A stretch of 24,322 nt of DNA from Eggerthellaceae bacterium UBA5906 (GTDB lineage Bacteria; Actinomycetota; Coriobacteriia; Coriobacteriales; Eggerthellaceae): the NCBI GenBank assembly GCA_002431805.1, contig DJEE01000047.1:358-24679 (forward strand). The letters run 5' to 3'. Of the stretch, positions 15,655-23,831 are shown piece after piece. The notes beneath the pieces are model-generated. The model was given only the letters and a program-made list of their open reading frames with translations. It searched no databases and was not told where the DNA came from. Positions within the stretch are counted from its first letter, which is position 1. Each line of letters begins with the position of its first letter. Made by a program: the position numbers and the translations under genes.

Positions 15655-16620
15655 GTGGTTACGCTTGCAAATGAAGAGCAGTCCCAGGTCAAGCGCGCCA
15701 CGCGCGCTGCATATGGCGTAACGCTTGCGCAGCTGGCGGGCGAGGGCGTGCCGGTTGTGGCCGTCGATGCCGACCTCACGGGCTCTACCACCACGAAGAA
15801 GTTCGCCGAAGCAGGTTATGCAGACCGTCTGTTCAACTGCGGCATTGCCGAGCAGAACATGGTTGACGTGGCGGCGGGCCTGGCAACCACCGGCAACATC
15901 GCCTTTACCGGCAGCTTCGCCGTGTTCGGCACCGGCCGCGCTTACGATCAGATTCGCAACACCGTGTGCTATTCCAACCTCAACGTTAAGATCGCCCCCA
16001 CGCATGCCGGCGTGTCGGTAGGCCCTGACGGCGGTTCTCACCAAATGCTCGAGGATATTTCGCTCATGGCGGGTCTGCCGCATATGCGCGTGCTTGTTCC
16101 GGCCGACTATGCCGCTGCCTGCGCCGCTATTCGCCTGGCGGCTGCCACGCCGGGCCCGGTGTACGTGCGTATGGGCCGTGCAAGCGTGCCCGCCGTGTAC
16201 GCCGATGGCGTTGAGCTGGAGCTTGGCCGTGCGTATGTGCTGCGCGAGGGCACGGATGTGACCATCGTAGCCTGCGGCGTTGAAGTCGAGCAGGCTCTTG
16301 CGGCTGCCGATGAGCTGGCGGCCGACGGCATTTCCGCCGAGGTCATCGACGCGTTTTCCGTAAAGCCGCTTGACCGCGAAACCATCGTGGCATCCGCGAA
16401 GAAGACGGGCCGCGTGGTGGTGGCCGAGGAACACAGCGTGCATGGCGGCCTGGGCGCCGCGGTGGCGCAGGCGCTGGTAGAAGAGCATCCTGTTCCCATG
16501 CAGTTCGTGGGAATGAACGATCGCTTCGGCAAATCGGGCGAGTTTGAAGAGCTTATGGCGTATTTCGGCTTGGATTCCAAGGCGATTGTCAAAGCTGTGA
16601 AAAGGCTAACCGCGAAGTAG
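15655..16620 (+). CDS. Transketolase, C-terminal (pyrimidine-binding) subunit
   Basis: 321 residues from a GTG at 15655, two bases after the upstream subunit; a strong AAGGAGG at 15641-15647 lies inside the end of that gene, seven bases before the GTG. It supplies the Pyr domain, including Glu66 in CGIAEQNMV, the glutamate that activates the thiamine diphosphate aminopyrimidine, and THAGVSVGPDGGSHQMLED (136-154). The C-terminal transketolase domain (about 195-315) contains TIVACGVEVEQALAAADEL and VVVAEEHSVHGGLGAAVA. Together with the preceding gene this makes one complete transketolase. The pair resembles DXS-family arrangements as well, but lengths and sequence fit transketolase. The end of this gene overlaps the predicted extended -10 region of the ftsE promoter. 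Confidence 0.95.
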   Translation: MVTLANEEQSQVKRATRAAYGVTLAQLAGEGVPVVAVDADLTGSTTTKKFAEAGYADRLFNCGIAEQNMVDVAAGLATTGNIAFTGSFAVFGTGRAYDQIRNTVCYSNLNVKIAPTHAGVSVGPDGGSHQMLEDISLMAGLPHMRVLVPADYAAACAAIRLAAATPGPVYVRMGRASVPAVYADGVELELGRAYVLREGTDVTIVACGVEVEQALAAADELAADGISAEVIDAFSVKPLDRETIVASAKKTGRVVVAEEHSVHGGLGAAVAQALVEEHPVPMQFVGMNDRFGKSGEFEELMAYFGLDSKAIVKAVKRLTAK

Positions 16621-16626
16621 GGCATC

Positions 16627-16635
16627 TGCTAGAAT
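16627..16635 (+). promoter_or_regulatory. Putative extended -10 promoter for ftsE-ftsX
   Basis: TGCTAGAAT has the TGn extension plus a TAGAAT hexamer and lies seven bases after the transketolase stop. A start near 16642 would give an ftsE leader of about 35 bases. No clear -35 is present. Confidence 0.45.
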
Positions 16636-16676
16636 CATCTTCGTCTCAGTACATCACTACATGAATGGAGCAAACT

Positions 16677-17519
16677 GTGACGAATGATATGAGCCAAGGG
16701 GCTCCCGTGCGTCCGGCAAGGCGCGCAGGTGCTCACGCGGCGCCGGCCCGACAAGTGACGTCGCAGCTGTCCGCGTCGCTTCCGGTGCTTGAAATCGATG
16801 ACACTCCGCAGCAGTCGGGTACACCTGTTATCACCTTCGACCACGTGTCGAAGGTGTACCCGGCTCAGCCTAACAAGCCGGCCTTAAACGATATTTCGCT
16901 GCAAATCTACGCAGGTGAATTCGTGTTTTTGGTAGGCCATTCCGGTTCTGGCAAAACTACGTTCATCCGCATGCTTATCCGCGAGGTGAAGCCCACGTCC
17001 GGGCATATCTACATTGCCGATGAAGACCTGGCAAGCATGCGCAACTGGCGCGTGCCGTATTTGCGCCGCAACATCGGTTGCGTGTTCCAGGACTTCAAGC
17101 TGCTGCCGAACAAAACGGTGTTTGAAAACGTTGCGTTCGCCCTTGAGGTAATCGGCAAATCCCGTCATGTTATCAAAACGCAGGTTCCCGAGGTGCTGCG
17201 CCTGGTTGGCTTGCAGGACAAGCTGAACAAACGCCCCGACCAGCTTTCCGGCGGCGAGCAGCAGCGCGTGTCCATTGCGCGCGCTATCGTGAACCGTCCT
17301 CCTGTGCTTATCTGCGATGAGCCTACGGGCAACCTTGACCCGCAAACCTCCCGCGGCATCATGGACTTGCTCGAGCGCATCAACCGCACCGGCACCACGG
17401 TGGTCGTGGCAACGCACGACCGCGAAATGGTGGACAACATGCGTCGTCGCGTTATCGCGCTTGATCGCGGCAATCTGACGCGCGACCAGGATCGAGGGGT
17501 GTACGGTTTCGATGTCTAG
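16677..17519 (+). CDS. ftsE: Cell division ATP-binding protein FtsE (with N-terminal extension)
   Basis: 280 residues from the GTG at 16677, favoured because GGAG at 16667-16670 sits six bases upstream. An in-frame ATG at 16665 overlaps that same GGAG and has no Shine-Dalgarno of its own. FtsE is the ATPase of the FtsEX complex, which sits at the septum and controls peptidoglycan hydrolases. ABC signatures: Walker [10 protein letters not shown] at 87-95, Q-loop near [12 protein letters not shown] (137-148), [14 protein letters not shown] (190-203), Walker [11 protein letters not shown] (210-219), H-loop His247. The conserved core starts at about residue 52 ([12 protein letters not shown]). 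Roughly 50 residues rich in Ala, Pro, Arg and Ser precede it, compared with a normal FtsE of about 225-230 residues. The stop overlaps ftsX by eight bases, so the two are translated as a coupled pair. Confidence 0.95.
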   Translation: MTNDMSQGAPVRPARRAGAHAAPARQVTSQLSASLPVLEIDDTPQQSGTPVITFDHVSKVYPAQPNKPALNDISLQIYAGEFVFLVGHSGSGKTTFIRMLIREVKPTSGHIYIADEDLASMRNWRVPYLRRNIGCVFQDFKLLPNKTVFENVAFALEVIGKSRHVIKTQVPEVLRLVGLQDKLNKRPDQLSGGEQQRVSIARAIVNRPPVLICDEPTGNLDPQTSRGIMDLLERINRTGTTVVVATHDREMVDNMRRRVIALDRGNLTRDQDRGVYGFDV

Positions 17520-18420
17520 TTTCTTTTACTTTCTGAAAGAGTCGCTTACAGGCTTTACGCGCAACCTTTCCACGGCGCTCGGTTCCATTGTCACCATCTT
17601 CTTGTCGCTGCTTATCATCGGTATCTTCCTGGTGGGCGGCTCGGTGGTGAACAACGTGGTGAAGTCCGTTGAACAAGAGGTCAACATCACGGTGTGGATT
17701 GCCGACGACGCGGCGCAGTCTGACATTCAGTCGTTGGAAAACGCTATCAAGTCCATGAGCGCGGTATCTTCCGTCAGCTTCACCGACAAGGAGCAGGCGC
17801 TCGAAAACTTCAAGCAGTCTTCCAGCTCCGACATCGCTGAATCGCTTGATGGTCAAAACCCGCTGCCCGCTTCCATTGACGTGGAGCTTTCCGACCCGCA
17901 GTTGGTTGAGGACGTTGCCGGCCAAATCGAGGCGAACACCACGTTCCAAAAGATTTGCGACAACCCCTCCGATCCCTCCGATTCGCTGCGCTATGGCGAA
18001 AAGACGGTTGACCGCCTGTTCCAGCTGACCAGCTACGTGCGCGTTATTGGTGCGGCGCTTATCATCCTGCTTATCTTCATTGCGTTGGTGTTCATCAACA
18101 ACACCATTCGCTTGGCCATTTTGGCTCGCCGCAAGGAAATTGCCATCATGCGCTTGGTAGGTGCGTCGAACGGTTTCATCCGCGGGCCGTTTTTGATGGA
18201 AGGCGCGTTGCACGCCATCATCGGCGCAGCGCTTGCCATCGGCTCGCTGGAACTGCTGCGCAACCTAGCGCTTCCGAAGCTGCAAAGTGCCCTGACGTGG
18301 CTGCCTATTGACTTATCCGCAGGCACGTTTGTGATGTTCTATGTTATGCTGGCGGTGTTTGGCCTGGTCATTGGTTTGATCGGCTCCGCATTCGCCATGC
18401 GTCGCTACCTGAAGGTGTAA
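17512..18420 (+). CDS. ftsX: Cell division membrane protein FtsX
   Basis: 302 residues. FtsX is the membrane half of FtsEX, transmitting ATP hydrolysis to cell-wall hydrolases outside. The usual four transmembrane topology is visible: TM1 about 23-45 ([21 protein letters not shown]), an extracellular loop of about 125 residues (46-172), TM2 about 174-196 ([19 protein letters not shown]), TM3 about 228-248 and TM4 about 273-296. The cytoplasmic [24 protein letters not shown] (204-227) between TM2 and TM3 is the typical FtsX signature. The ATG at 17512 overlaps the ftsE end by eight bases, with GAGGGGTG upstream at 17494-17501. The extracellular loop, which usually binds a hydrolase or its adaptor, holds two cysteine-poor Ser/Asp-rich stretches and gives no obvious clue to the partner. 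ctpA follows 14 bases downstream. Confidence 0.96.
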   Translation: MSSFFYFLKESLTGFTRNLSTALGSIVTIFLSLLIIGIFLVGGSVVNNVVKSVEQEVNITVWIADDAAQSDIQSLENAIKSMSAVSSVSFTDKEQALENFKQSSSSDIAESLDGQNPLPASIDVELSDPQLVEDVAGQIEANTTFQKICDNPSDPSDSLRYGEKTVDRLFQLTSYVRVIGAALIILLIFIALVFINNTIRLAILARRKEIAIMRLVGASNGFIRGPFLMEGALHAIIGAALAIGSLELLRNLALPKLQSALTWLPIDLSAGTFVMFYVMLAVFGLVIGLIGSAFAMRRYLKV

Positions 18421-18434
18421 AACAGGAGTTTTAG

Positions 18435-19724
18435 GTGCCAAGGCATTTCGATAAGAAGTCAAGCATAGCGGCGTCCGCGCGCAAGGCGCGGGCCCGCAAC
18501 ATAAAGCTAGCGAAACTGTTTTCGTGCATCATCGTCGTGGCCGCCGCATTTGCCGGCGGCTTCGCCATTCGCGGCAACACCGCACTGCTTGATTCGCTGG
18601 GCTTAAACCAGCTGACGGGCAGCCCTGATGCAAAATCGAAAGCATCGGTGACGCCTTCCACGTACAATTCGCTTTCGGCGCGCGTGGACGAGGTTGAGGG
18701 CATTGTGAACGAGGACAGCCTTGATTCCTATGACCTTGACACCGCAACCACGAAGATGCTTGATGCTTTCGCGTTGTCCACGCAGGACCCGTATCTGCGC
18801 TATTACGATGCAAGCCGCCGTACTGCTATGAACTCTTCGCAGGACGCTTCGGCGTCTGACGGCGGAGTGGGCGTGCTGTTCAACGAATACAACGGCAACG
18901 CGTATGCCGTTGACGTGTTCGAAGGCTCGCCGGCGCAGATGGCCGACGTGCGTTCGGGTGATGTGGTGGTTGCCATTGACGGCGATCGCAGCCATGCGTG
19001 GTCGGCTTCCGAGGTTACCGCTGCGCTCAAGCGCGGCGAGGGCTCGCAGGTTGTGATCACGTGGCGACGTGGCAATTCGCTTGACGACACCACGGGCACG
19101 GAATTCACCACCACGTTGACGGTTACCGCATCCTCGGTGAAAAACGTTACTACAGAGCTTACCAATTCGGTGGGCTACATTCAGCTCAAACAGATTTCCT
19201 CGAACGCCGCCGAGCTGGTGCGCCAGGCCGTGTCCGATCTTGATGCGCAGGGCGCGCAGGCCTATGTGCTGGATTTGCGTGACAACCCCGGCGGTTATCT
19301 TACCCAGGCCGTTGACATTTCCAGCTACTTCATAAAAAGCGGCACCATCGTGCGCATTACCACGAAAAACGCCGATGAAACCACGAAAAATGCCACCGGC
19401 TCGGTGCTTACCGACAAGCCGTTGGTGGTGCTGGTGAACGGCAACACCGCTTCAGCGGCTGAAGTTATTGCCGCCTCGCTGCAGGATAATCAGCGCGCTA
19501 CGCTGGTGGGCACTACCACGCTTGGCAAGGGTTCGGTGCAGGTTACGCACGACCTAACGTTTGGTGGTGCGCTGCGTTACACGGCAGCATACTATAAAAG
19601 CCCGCTGGGCCACGACATCGATGGGCTTGGCATCAATCCCGATGTGTCCATCGGTTTAGCCGACGATGAGGACAATCAGAAATCGTTTGCGCTGGAAACG
19701 GCGCAGTCTATGGTGCGTTCGTAA
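18435..19724 (+). CDS. S41 family C-terminal processing protease (CtpA/CtpB-like), membrane-anchored
   Basis: 429 residues from a GTG at 18435; AGGAG at 18424-18428 is well placed. A basic N-terminus (KKSSIAASARKARARNIKLAK) is followed by one transmembrane anchor at about 27-45 with no cleavage site evident, so the enzyme should face the cell exterior. A PDZ domain spans about 143-225 (GVGVLFNEYNGNAYAVDVF, SGDVVVAIDG). The S41 catalytic domain is complete: DLRDNPGGYLTQAVDIS (280-296), the nucleophile Ser340 in NGNTASAAEVI, Lys365 in TTLGKGSVQ with Gln369. Such Ser/Lys tail-specific proteases trim secreted or membrane proteins. In Bacillus, ctpB lies beside ftsEX, so this linkage (14 bases from ftsX) suggests work in cell-wall or division-hydrolase control; no hydrolase gene is next to it here. 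rnr starts at the base after its stop. Confidence 0.95.
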   Translation: MPRHFDKKSSIAASARKARARNIKLAKLFSCIIVVAAAFAGGFAIRGNTALLDSLGLNQLTGSPDAKSKASVTPSTYNSLSARVDEVEGIVNEDSLDSYDLDTATTKMLDAFALSTQDPYLRYYDASRRTAMNSSQDASASDGGVGVLFNEYNGNAYAVDVFEGSPAQMADVRSGDVVVAIDGDRSHAWSASEVTAALKRGEGSQVVITWRRGNSLDDTTGTEFTTTLTVTASSVKNVTTELTNSVGYIQLKQISSNAAELVRQAVSDLDAQGAQAYVLDLRDNPGGYLTQAVDISSYFIKSGTIVRITTKNADETTKNATGSVLTDKPLVVLVNGNTASAAEVIAASLQDNQRATLVGTTTLGKGSVQVTHDLTFGGALRYTAAYYKSPLGHDIDGLGINPDVSIGLADDEDNQKSFALETAQSMVRS

Positions 19725-21719
19725 ATGGGTCGCACGCGCAAGCATACGCGTCGTCGTCCGCGTCCGAACCCGCATGGCGTGCTTATCGTTCACGGCGGTG
19801 CGTTTGGGTTTGTGCGAACAGCCGAAGGCGAATACTTCATCCCCGAATCGAAGATGGCAGGCGCGTTCGATGGTGACCTGGTGGAAATTGCCCCGCTGCC
19901 TGCGCGCGGGACTCATACCGGGGCGTCTGAGGAACGCCCAGCGGCGCGCGTGTTGCGCGTACTAGATCGGGCGCACGACACGGTGGTGGGGCGCTATGAG
20001 GTTGCCGAGCCGTTCGGCGTGGTGGTGCCCGAGGACCGCAACATCCCGTACGACATATTCACCATGCGCGCTGATTTTCCCGATGTGTCTGATGGGGCGC
20101 TTGTTCGGGTGCGCATGACGGCATACCCGTCGCGCCATGAGGCGGCGTGCGGCGTCATTGAGGAAGTGCTTGGCATAGCTGACGAGTCTAGCGTTTCGGT
20201 TGAGGCCATCATTGCGCGCAACAAGCTTGAAACCACGTTTTCCGAAGGTGCGCTTGCTGAAGCTGCTGCGGCAAAGCTTGACGAAGTGGGTGCGCTTGCT
20301 GCAGGGTATCGCGATGTGCGTGACCGCTTCGTGTTCACCATCGACCCGGCCGATGCGCGCGATTTCGACGATGCACTGTCCTTGGAGCCAGCGCGGGACT
20401 TTACCAAGCTTGGCGCGGTGTGGCGTTTGGGCGTGCACATTGCCGATGTTTCGCACTATGTGCCGTGGAACAGCTCGCTGGATTTGGACGCGCGGCGGCG
20501 TGCCACCAGCGTGTATCTGGTCGATCGCGTTATACCCATGCTTCCTGAGGCGCTTTCGAATGGCTTGTGCTCGCTGAACCCGGGCGAAGAGCGCCGTTGC
20601 ATGACGTGCGACGTATACCTGGACCAGGACTGGAAGCCGGTTGGATATGATGTCTATCCAGCGCTTATGATTTCGCGTGCTCGTTTGACGTACGACGAGG
20701 TGCAGTTGGCGTTAGATGGCGAAGGAGCTTTGCCCGACGACGTTATGCAGCGCGTGAAGTACCTGTCGCAGTTCGCGAAAGCGCGCGTTGCCGCGCGGCG
20801 TGCGGCCGGCGGATTGGATTTTGAGTTCCCCGAGGCGCGCGTGCGTTTGGATGGCCAGGGAAAACCAACAGGTGTGGACCTTCGCGTCAAAACCGATGCC
20901 ACGTCGCTGGTTGAAGAGGCCATGATCTTGGCGAACGAGGTGGTGGCCCAACACCTTAATGATCGTCAGTTCCCTGCGCTGTATCGCGTGCATGAAAAGC
21001 CTTCAAGCGACAGCTTAGCTGCGCTGGTGCCGGTGCTACAGGAGTTCAGTTGGTTTTCGCGCATAAGCCTCGAGCAGCTTGTGGCGGGCAACCCTCATGC
21101 CGTGCAGCAGGTGCTTGCGGAATCTCAAGGGCGCCTTGAGGCAGACCTGGTGCAAACCATCGTGCTGCGCGCTATGAAGCGCGCGGAGTACAAGCCCACG
21201 TGCGATGGGCATTACGGCTTGGCAAGTCAGGCGTACACGCATTTCACCAGCCCTATTCGCCGCTATCCCGATTTGGTGGTGCATCGCATGCTGCGAGCGC
21301 AGCTGTTCGGCAAGCCCCAAAAGTTCGATCAAGAGGTGGCGGCGCTGCCGTGGATTGCCGAGCATGCTTCAGACATGGAGCGCGTGGCCGAAAAAGCTGC
21401 TCGGCAGTCTCAGGAGCTGAAGCTTATCGAGTATATGGCGGCGTTTGTGGGCGAAACGTTTGAGGCTACCGTGTCGGGCGTGGCGGCGTACGGCATGTAC
21501 GTGAAGCTTGACAATACAGCCGAGGGCCTGGTTGCGGCAAAGCGGCTAGGCGGCGAATACTTCGCGCTTGACTCTGTGCGTCATATGCTGGTGGGGCAGG
21601 ATAGCGGCCAGGTTTTTCGCCTAGGGCAGCGCGTGAACGTGGTGCTGGAAGCAGCCGATGCCCGCGCCGGCCGCCTTGACTTTAGGCTTGCTGCTGACAT
21701 GTTCAATCGCCGCGCCTGA
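19725..21719 (+). CDS. rnr: Ribonuclease R (RNB family exoribonuclease)
   Basis: 664 residues. RNase R degrades structured RNA 3' to 5' and helps clear rRNA fragments and mRNA. The ATG begins directly after the S41 protease TAA (TAAATG), with no separate leader. Two N-terminal cold-shock-like OB domains precede a catalytic RNB domain with the metal-binding DPADARDFDDA at 207-217. Later come SNGLCSLNPGEERRCMTCDV and HYGLASQAYTHFTSPIRRYPDL, and an S1 domain at about 572-655 (VAAYGMYVKLDNTAEGLV). Length is closer to RNase II than to the roughly 800-residue E. coli RNase R: it lacks the N-terminal helix-turn-helix and the lysine-rich C-terminal tail. The first 16 residues are very basic. smpB, which often follows rnr, does not follow here; the next gene is fabK after a 199-base gap. 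Confidence 0.93.
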   Translation: MGRTRKHTRRRPRPNPHGVLIVHGGAFGFVRTAEGEYFIPESKMAGAFDGDLVEIAPLPARGTHTGASEERPAARVLRVLDRAHDTVVGRYEVAEPFGVVVPEDRNIPYDIFTMRADFPDVSDGALVRVRMTAYPSRHEAACGVIEEVLGIADESSVSVEAIIARNKLETTFSEGALAEAAAAKLDEVGALAAGYRDVRDRFVFTIDPADARDFDDALSLEPARDFTKLGAVWRLGVHIADVSHYVPWNSSLDLDARRRATSVYLVDRVIPMLPEALSNGLCSLNPGEERRCMTCDVYLDQDWKPVGYDVYPALMISRARLTYDEVQLALDGEGALPDDVMQRVKYLSQFAKARVAARRAAGGLDFEFPEARVRLDGQGKPTGVDLRVKTDATSLVEEAMILANEVVAQHLNDRQFPALYRVHEKPSSDSLAALVPVLQEFSWFSRISLEQLVAGNPHAVQQVLAESQGRLEADLVQTIVLRAMKRAEYKPTCDGHYGLASQAYTHFTSPIRRYPDLVVHRMLRAQLFGKPQKFDQEVAALPWIAEHASDMERVAEKAARQSQELKLIEYMAAFVGETFEATVSGVAAYGMYVKLDNTAEGLVAAKRLGGEYFALDSVRHMLVGQDSGQVFRLGQRVNVVLEAADARAGRLDFRLAADMFNRRA

Positions 21720-21918
21720 TTGTTGCGCAGGTGAATAAAAGCTGATTGCATTGCCCCACGTCAGAGCGTTGTGCTTGCGGCCGGTAACACGCAGATACCG
21801 TGAAACGATGCGGTTGTAGCTTGCATCGCTTGCGCGTTGTTCTACCATTTTCCGGTACGAAACTCGACGCCGCTTTGGCGTTATTTTCACGAAGCGGAAG
21901 AATAGGAAACCCTGCAAC
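21720..21918 (+). promoter_or_regulatory. rnr-fabK intergenic region with structured leader elements
   Basis: This 199-base gap contains inverted repeats CGGTA/TACCG (21782-21786, 21796-21800), CGATGC/GCATCG (21806-21811, 21823-21828) and ACGCC/GGCGT (21867-21871, 21877-21881), the last followed by TATTTTC. A possible promoter is TTGCAT (21821-21826), 16 bases, TACCAT (21843-21848), a weak match. The fab operon must start from this area. No intrinsic terminator with a convincing U-tract follows rnr. Confidence 0.35.
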
Positions 21919-22881
21919 ATGAATACACGTATCACGGAATTGTTGGGCATTGACGTGCCCATTATCCAGGGTGCCATGGCGCGCATCGCCGATGCCAGCT
22001 TGGCGGGCGCGGTGAGCGCAGCGGGCGGCTTGGGCATCATTGCCTGCGGCGGTGCGCCCCTTGATTGGGTTGAGCAGCAAGTGCGCACGGCGCGCAAGAT
22101 CACTGACAAGCCGCTTGGTGCCAACGTTATGCTCATGGACCCGAACGCAGCCGAACTGGCAAAGCTGCTTGTTGACCTGAAAATCGATGTGGTTACCACC
22201 GGCGCAGGCAGCCCGGCAAACTACATGGACATGTGGAAAGAAGCTGGCATCAAGGTAATACCCGTGGTTGCCACTACCGCGCTGGCGCGCCGCATGGAGC
22301 GCCTTGGCGCCGATGCCGTGGTTGCGGAAGGCACCGAAAGCGGCGGGCATGTAGGCGAGCTTACCACCATGGCGTTGGTGCCAGCCGTGTGCGATGCGGT
22401 GTCCATTCCCGTGATTGCTGCCGGCGGCATTGCCGATGGCCGCGGCATGGCGGCGGCGTTTGCGCTGGGCGCGGAAGGCGTGCAAATCGGTACGCGATTC
22501 TTGACGGTGGACGAGTGCACGGTGGCCGATGCGTACAAAGAGCGCGTGCTGGCCGCGAAGGACGCCGACACCATCGTCACGGGCCGCGGAAGCGGACACC
22601 CGGTGCGCTGCCTGAAGAACAAGTTCGCCCGCAACGTGCGCAAACTTGAAGCCGACATGGCCAAAAACGGCAGCGAGCTTGAGGCCATGTACGCCGGCAG
22701 CTTGCGCCGCGCGGTGCAAGGCGATGTCGACAACGGCTCGATGATGGCCGGTCAGGTTGCAGCGCTTGTGCACGAGCGTAAAACGGCCAAGCAGGTTATC
22801 GATGAGCTGATGGAGCAGGCCGAAGAGCGCGGTGCGCGCACGCTGCAACAAGCCGCCGACGCAAACGCGCGTCGTGCGTAG
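21919..22881 (+). CDS. fabK: FabK-type enoyl-[acyl-carrier-protein] reductase II
   Basis: 320 residues from an ATG with AGGA at 21904-21907, 11 bases upstream. FabK is an FMN-dependent, NAD(P)H-using enoyl-ACP reductase that finishes each elongation cycle of type II fatty acid synthesis; it is unrelated to FabI and is not inhibited by triclosan. The nitropropane dioxygenase-like TIM barrel shows IDVPIIQGAMARIADASLAGAVSAAGG near the start, VVTTGAGSPANY (91-102), GTESGGHVG (138-146, His144 in the position of the conserved FabK histidine) and VIAAGGIADGRGMAAAFALGAEGVQIGTRF (165-194), the FMN-phosphate site. The C-terminal tail is rich in Ala and Arg. Nitropropane dioxygenase cannot be excluded from sequence alone, but the adjacent fabD and fabG make FabK the strong choice. 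Confidence 0.92.
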   Translation: MNTRITELLGIDVPIIQGAMARIADASLAGAVSAAGGLGIIACGGAPLDWVEQQVRTARKITDKPLGANVMLMDPNAAELAKLLVDLKIDVVTTGAGSPANYMDMWKEAGIKVIPVVATTALARRMERLGADAVVAEGTESGGHVGELTTMALVPAVCDAVSIPVIAAGGIADGRGMAAAFALGAEGVQIGTRFLTVDECTVADAYKERVLAAKDADTIVTGRGSGHPVRCLKNKFARNVRKLEADMAKNGSELEAMYAGSLRRAVQGDVDNGSMMAGQVAALVHERKTAKQVIDELMEQAEERGARTLQQAADANARRA

Positions 22882-22895
22882 AGGGGCGTGAACGT

Positions 22896-23828
22896 ATGAA
22901 CCCCGTATTCATGTTCTCGGGCCAGGGCGCGCAAAAACCCGGCATGGGCGCCGACCTCATGGACGTGCCCGAAGTTGCGCAAACCATTGCGTGCGCATCT
23001 GACGTGCTGGGCTATGACGTGGCTGACCTTATGGTAAACGCGCCTGCTGAAAAGCTGAACGATACGCGCTTTGCGCAGCCTGCCATGTGCGTGCTGTCGG
23101 TTGGCATCGCTCGCGCGCTTATGGCACGCGGCGTGCAACCGTCGGCGGTGCTGGGCTTTTCGCTAGGCCAGGTAAGCGCGCTTGCGGTGTCAGGCATGCT
23201 TTCCGACGAGGAAACGTTTGCGTTCGTAGCGCAGCGCGCGCGTGTGATGGCGCAAGCCGCGCACGAGCATCCAGGCGTGATGAGCGCGTTTTTGAAGGCC
23301 GACGAGCAAAGCGTGGCTCAGGTGTGCGACGAGTGCGCCGAAGGGCAAGTGCTGGTTGCTGCAAACTATAACGGGCCTGGTCAGATTGTTGTTTCCGGCG
23401 AAGTGCAAGCCGTTGAGCGCGCCGAGGCCGCATGGTCTGCAGCAGGCAAGCGCTTCGCGCGCTTGGCAACATCGGGCGCGTTCCACAGTCCGCTTATGCA
23501 GGACGCGGCCGATCAGCTTGACGCCTATCTTGCAAGCGTGTACTTTGCCGAGCCGTCCGTTCCGCTTATGTGCAATACCGACGCCAAGCCGCTTTCCGCA
23601 GCCGATGCGCGTGAGCACTTAACGCGCCATCTGACGCATCCCGTTTACTTCCAGCAAAGCGTTGAGGCGCTTGCTGCACAGGGTGCGCAAACGTTTGTCG
23701 AGGTAGGGTTTGGCGGCGTGCTGTCGAACCTGGTGAAGCGCATCGATCGCAAGGCCGAGCGCCCTTGCGTGCAAGATCGCGCGTCTTTGGAATCTTTTCT
23801 TGCGTCTGACGCAGCTACGAAGGAGTAA
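22896..23828 (+). CDS. fabD: Malonyl-CoA:ACP transacylase
   Basis: 310 residues. FabD loads malonyl groups from CoA onto ACP for chain elongation. Recognisable features: FMFSGQGAQKPGMGADL (5-21), the nucleophile elbow GFSLG with Ser89 (87-91), QRARVM with the carboxylate-binding arginine (113-118) and the catalytic His197 in GAFHSPLM. The usual elbow is GHSLGE; here the residue before Ser is Phe (F88) and the residue after the second Gly is Gln (Q92), an unusual variant, though the serine and histidine are intact. GAGGGGCG at 22881-22888 upstream of the ATG is the ribosome-binding site; the gap from fabK is only 14 bases. Gene order fabK-fabD-fabG is the classic Gram-positive fatty acid cluster, so malonyl transfer is the likely function. 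Confidence 0.93.
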   Translation: MNPVFMFSGQGAQKPGMGADLMDVPEVAQTIACASDVLGYDVADLMVNAPAEKLNDTRFAQPAMCVLSVGIARALMARGVQPSAVLGFSLGQVSALAVSGMLSDEETFAFVAQRARVMAQAAHEHPGVMSAFLKADEQSVAQVCDECAEGQVLVAANYNGPGQIVVSGEVQAVERAEAAWSAAGKRFARLATSGAFHSPLMQDAADQLDAYLASVYFAEPSVPLMCNTDAKPLSAADAREHLTRHLTHPVYFQQSVEALAAQGAQTFVEVGFGGVLSNLVKRIDRKAERPCVQDRASLESFLASDAATKE

Positions 23829-23831
23829 TGC

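Noticed and set aside
15448..16488. 346-codon minus-strand frame opposite the transketolase genes
   Set aside because: Antisense of clearly conserved transketolase coding sequence, with no motif of its own.
21720..21918. smpB or ssrA between rnr and fabK
   Set aside because: SmpB often follows rnr, but no SmpB-like frame exists on either strand here and the gap is too short for tmRNA.
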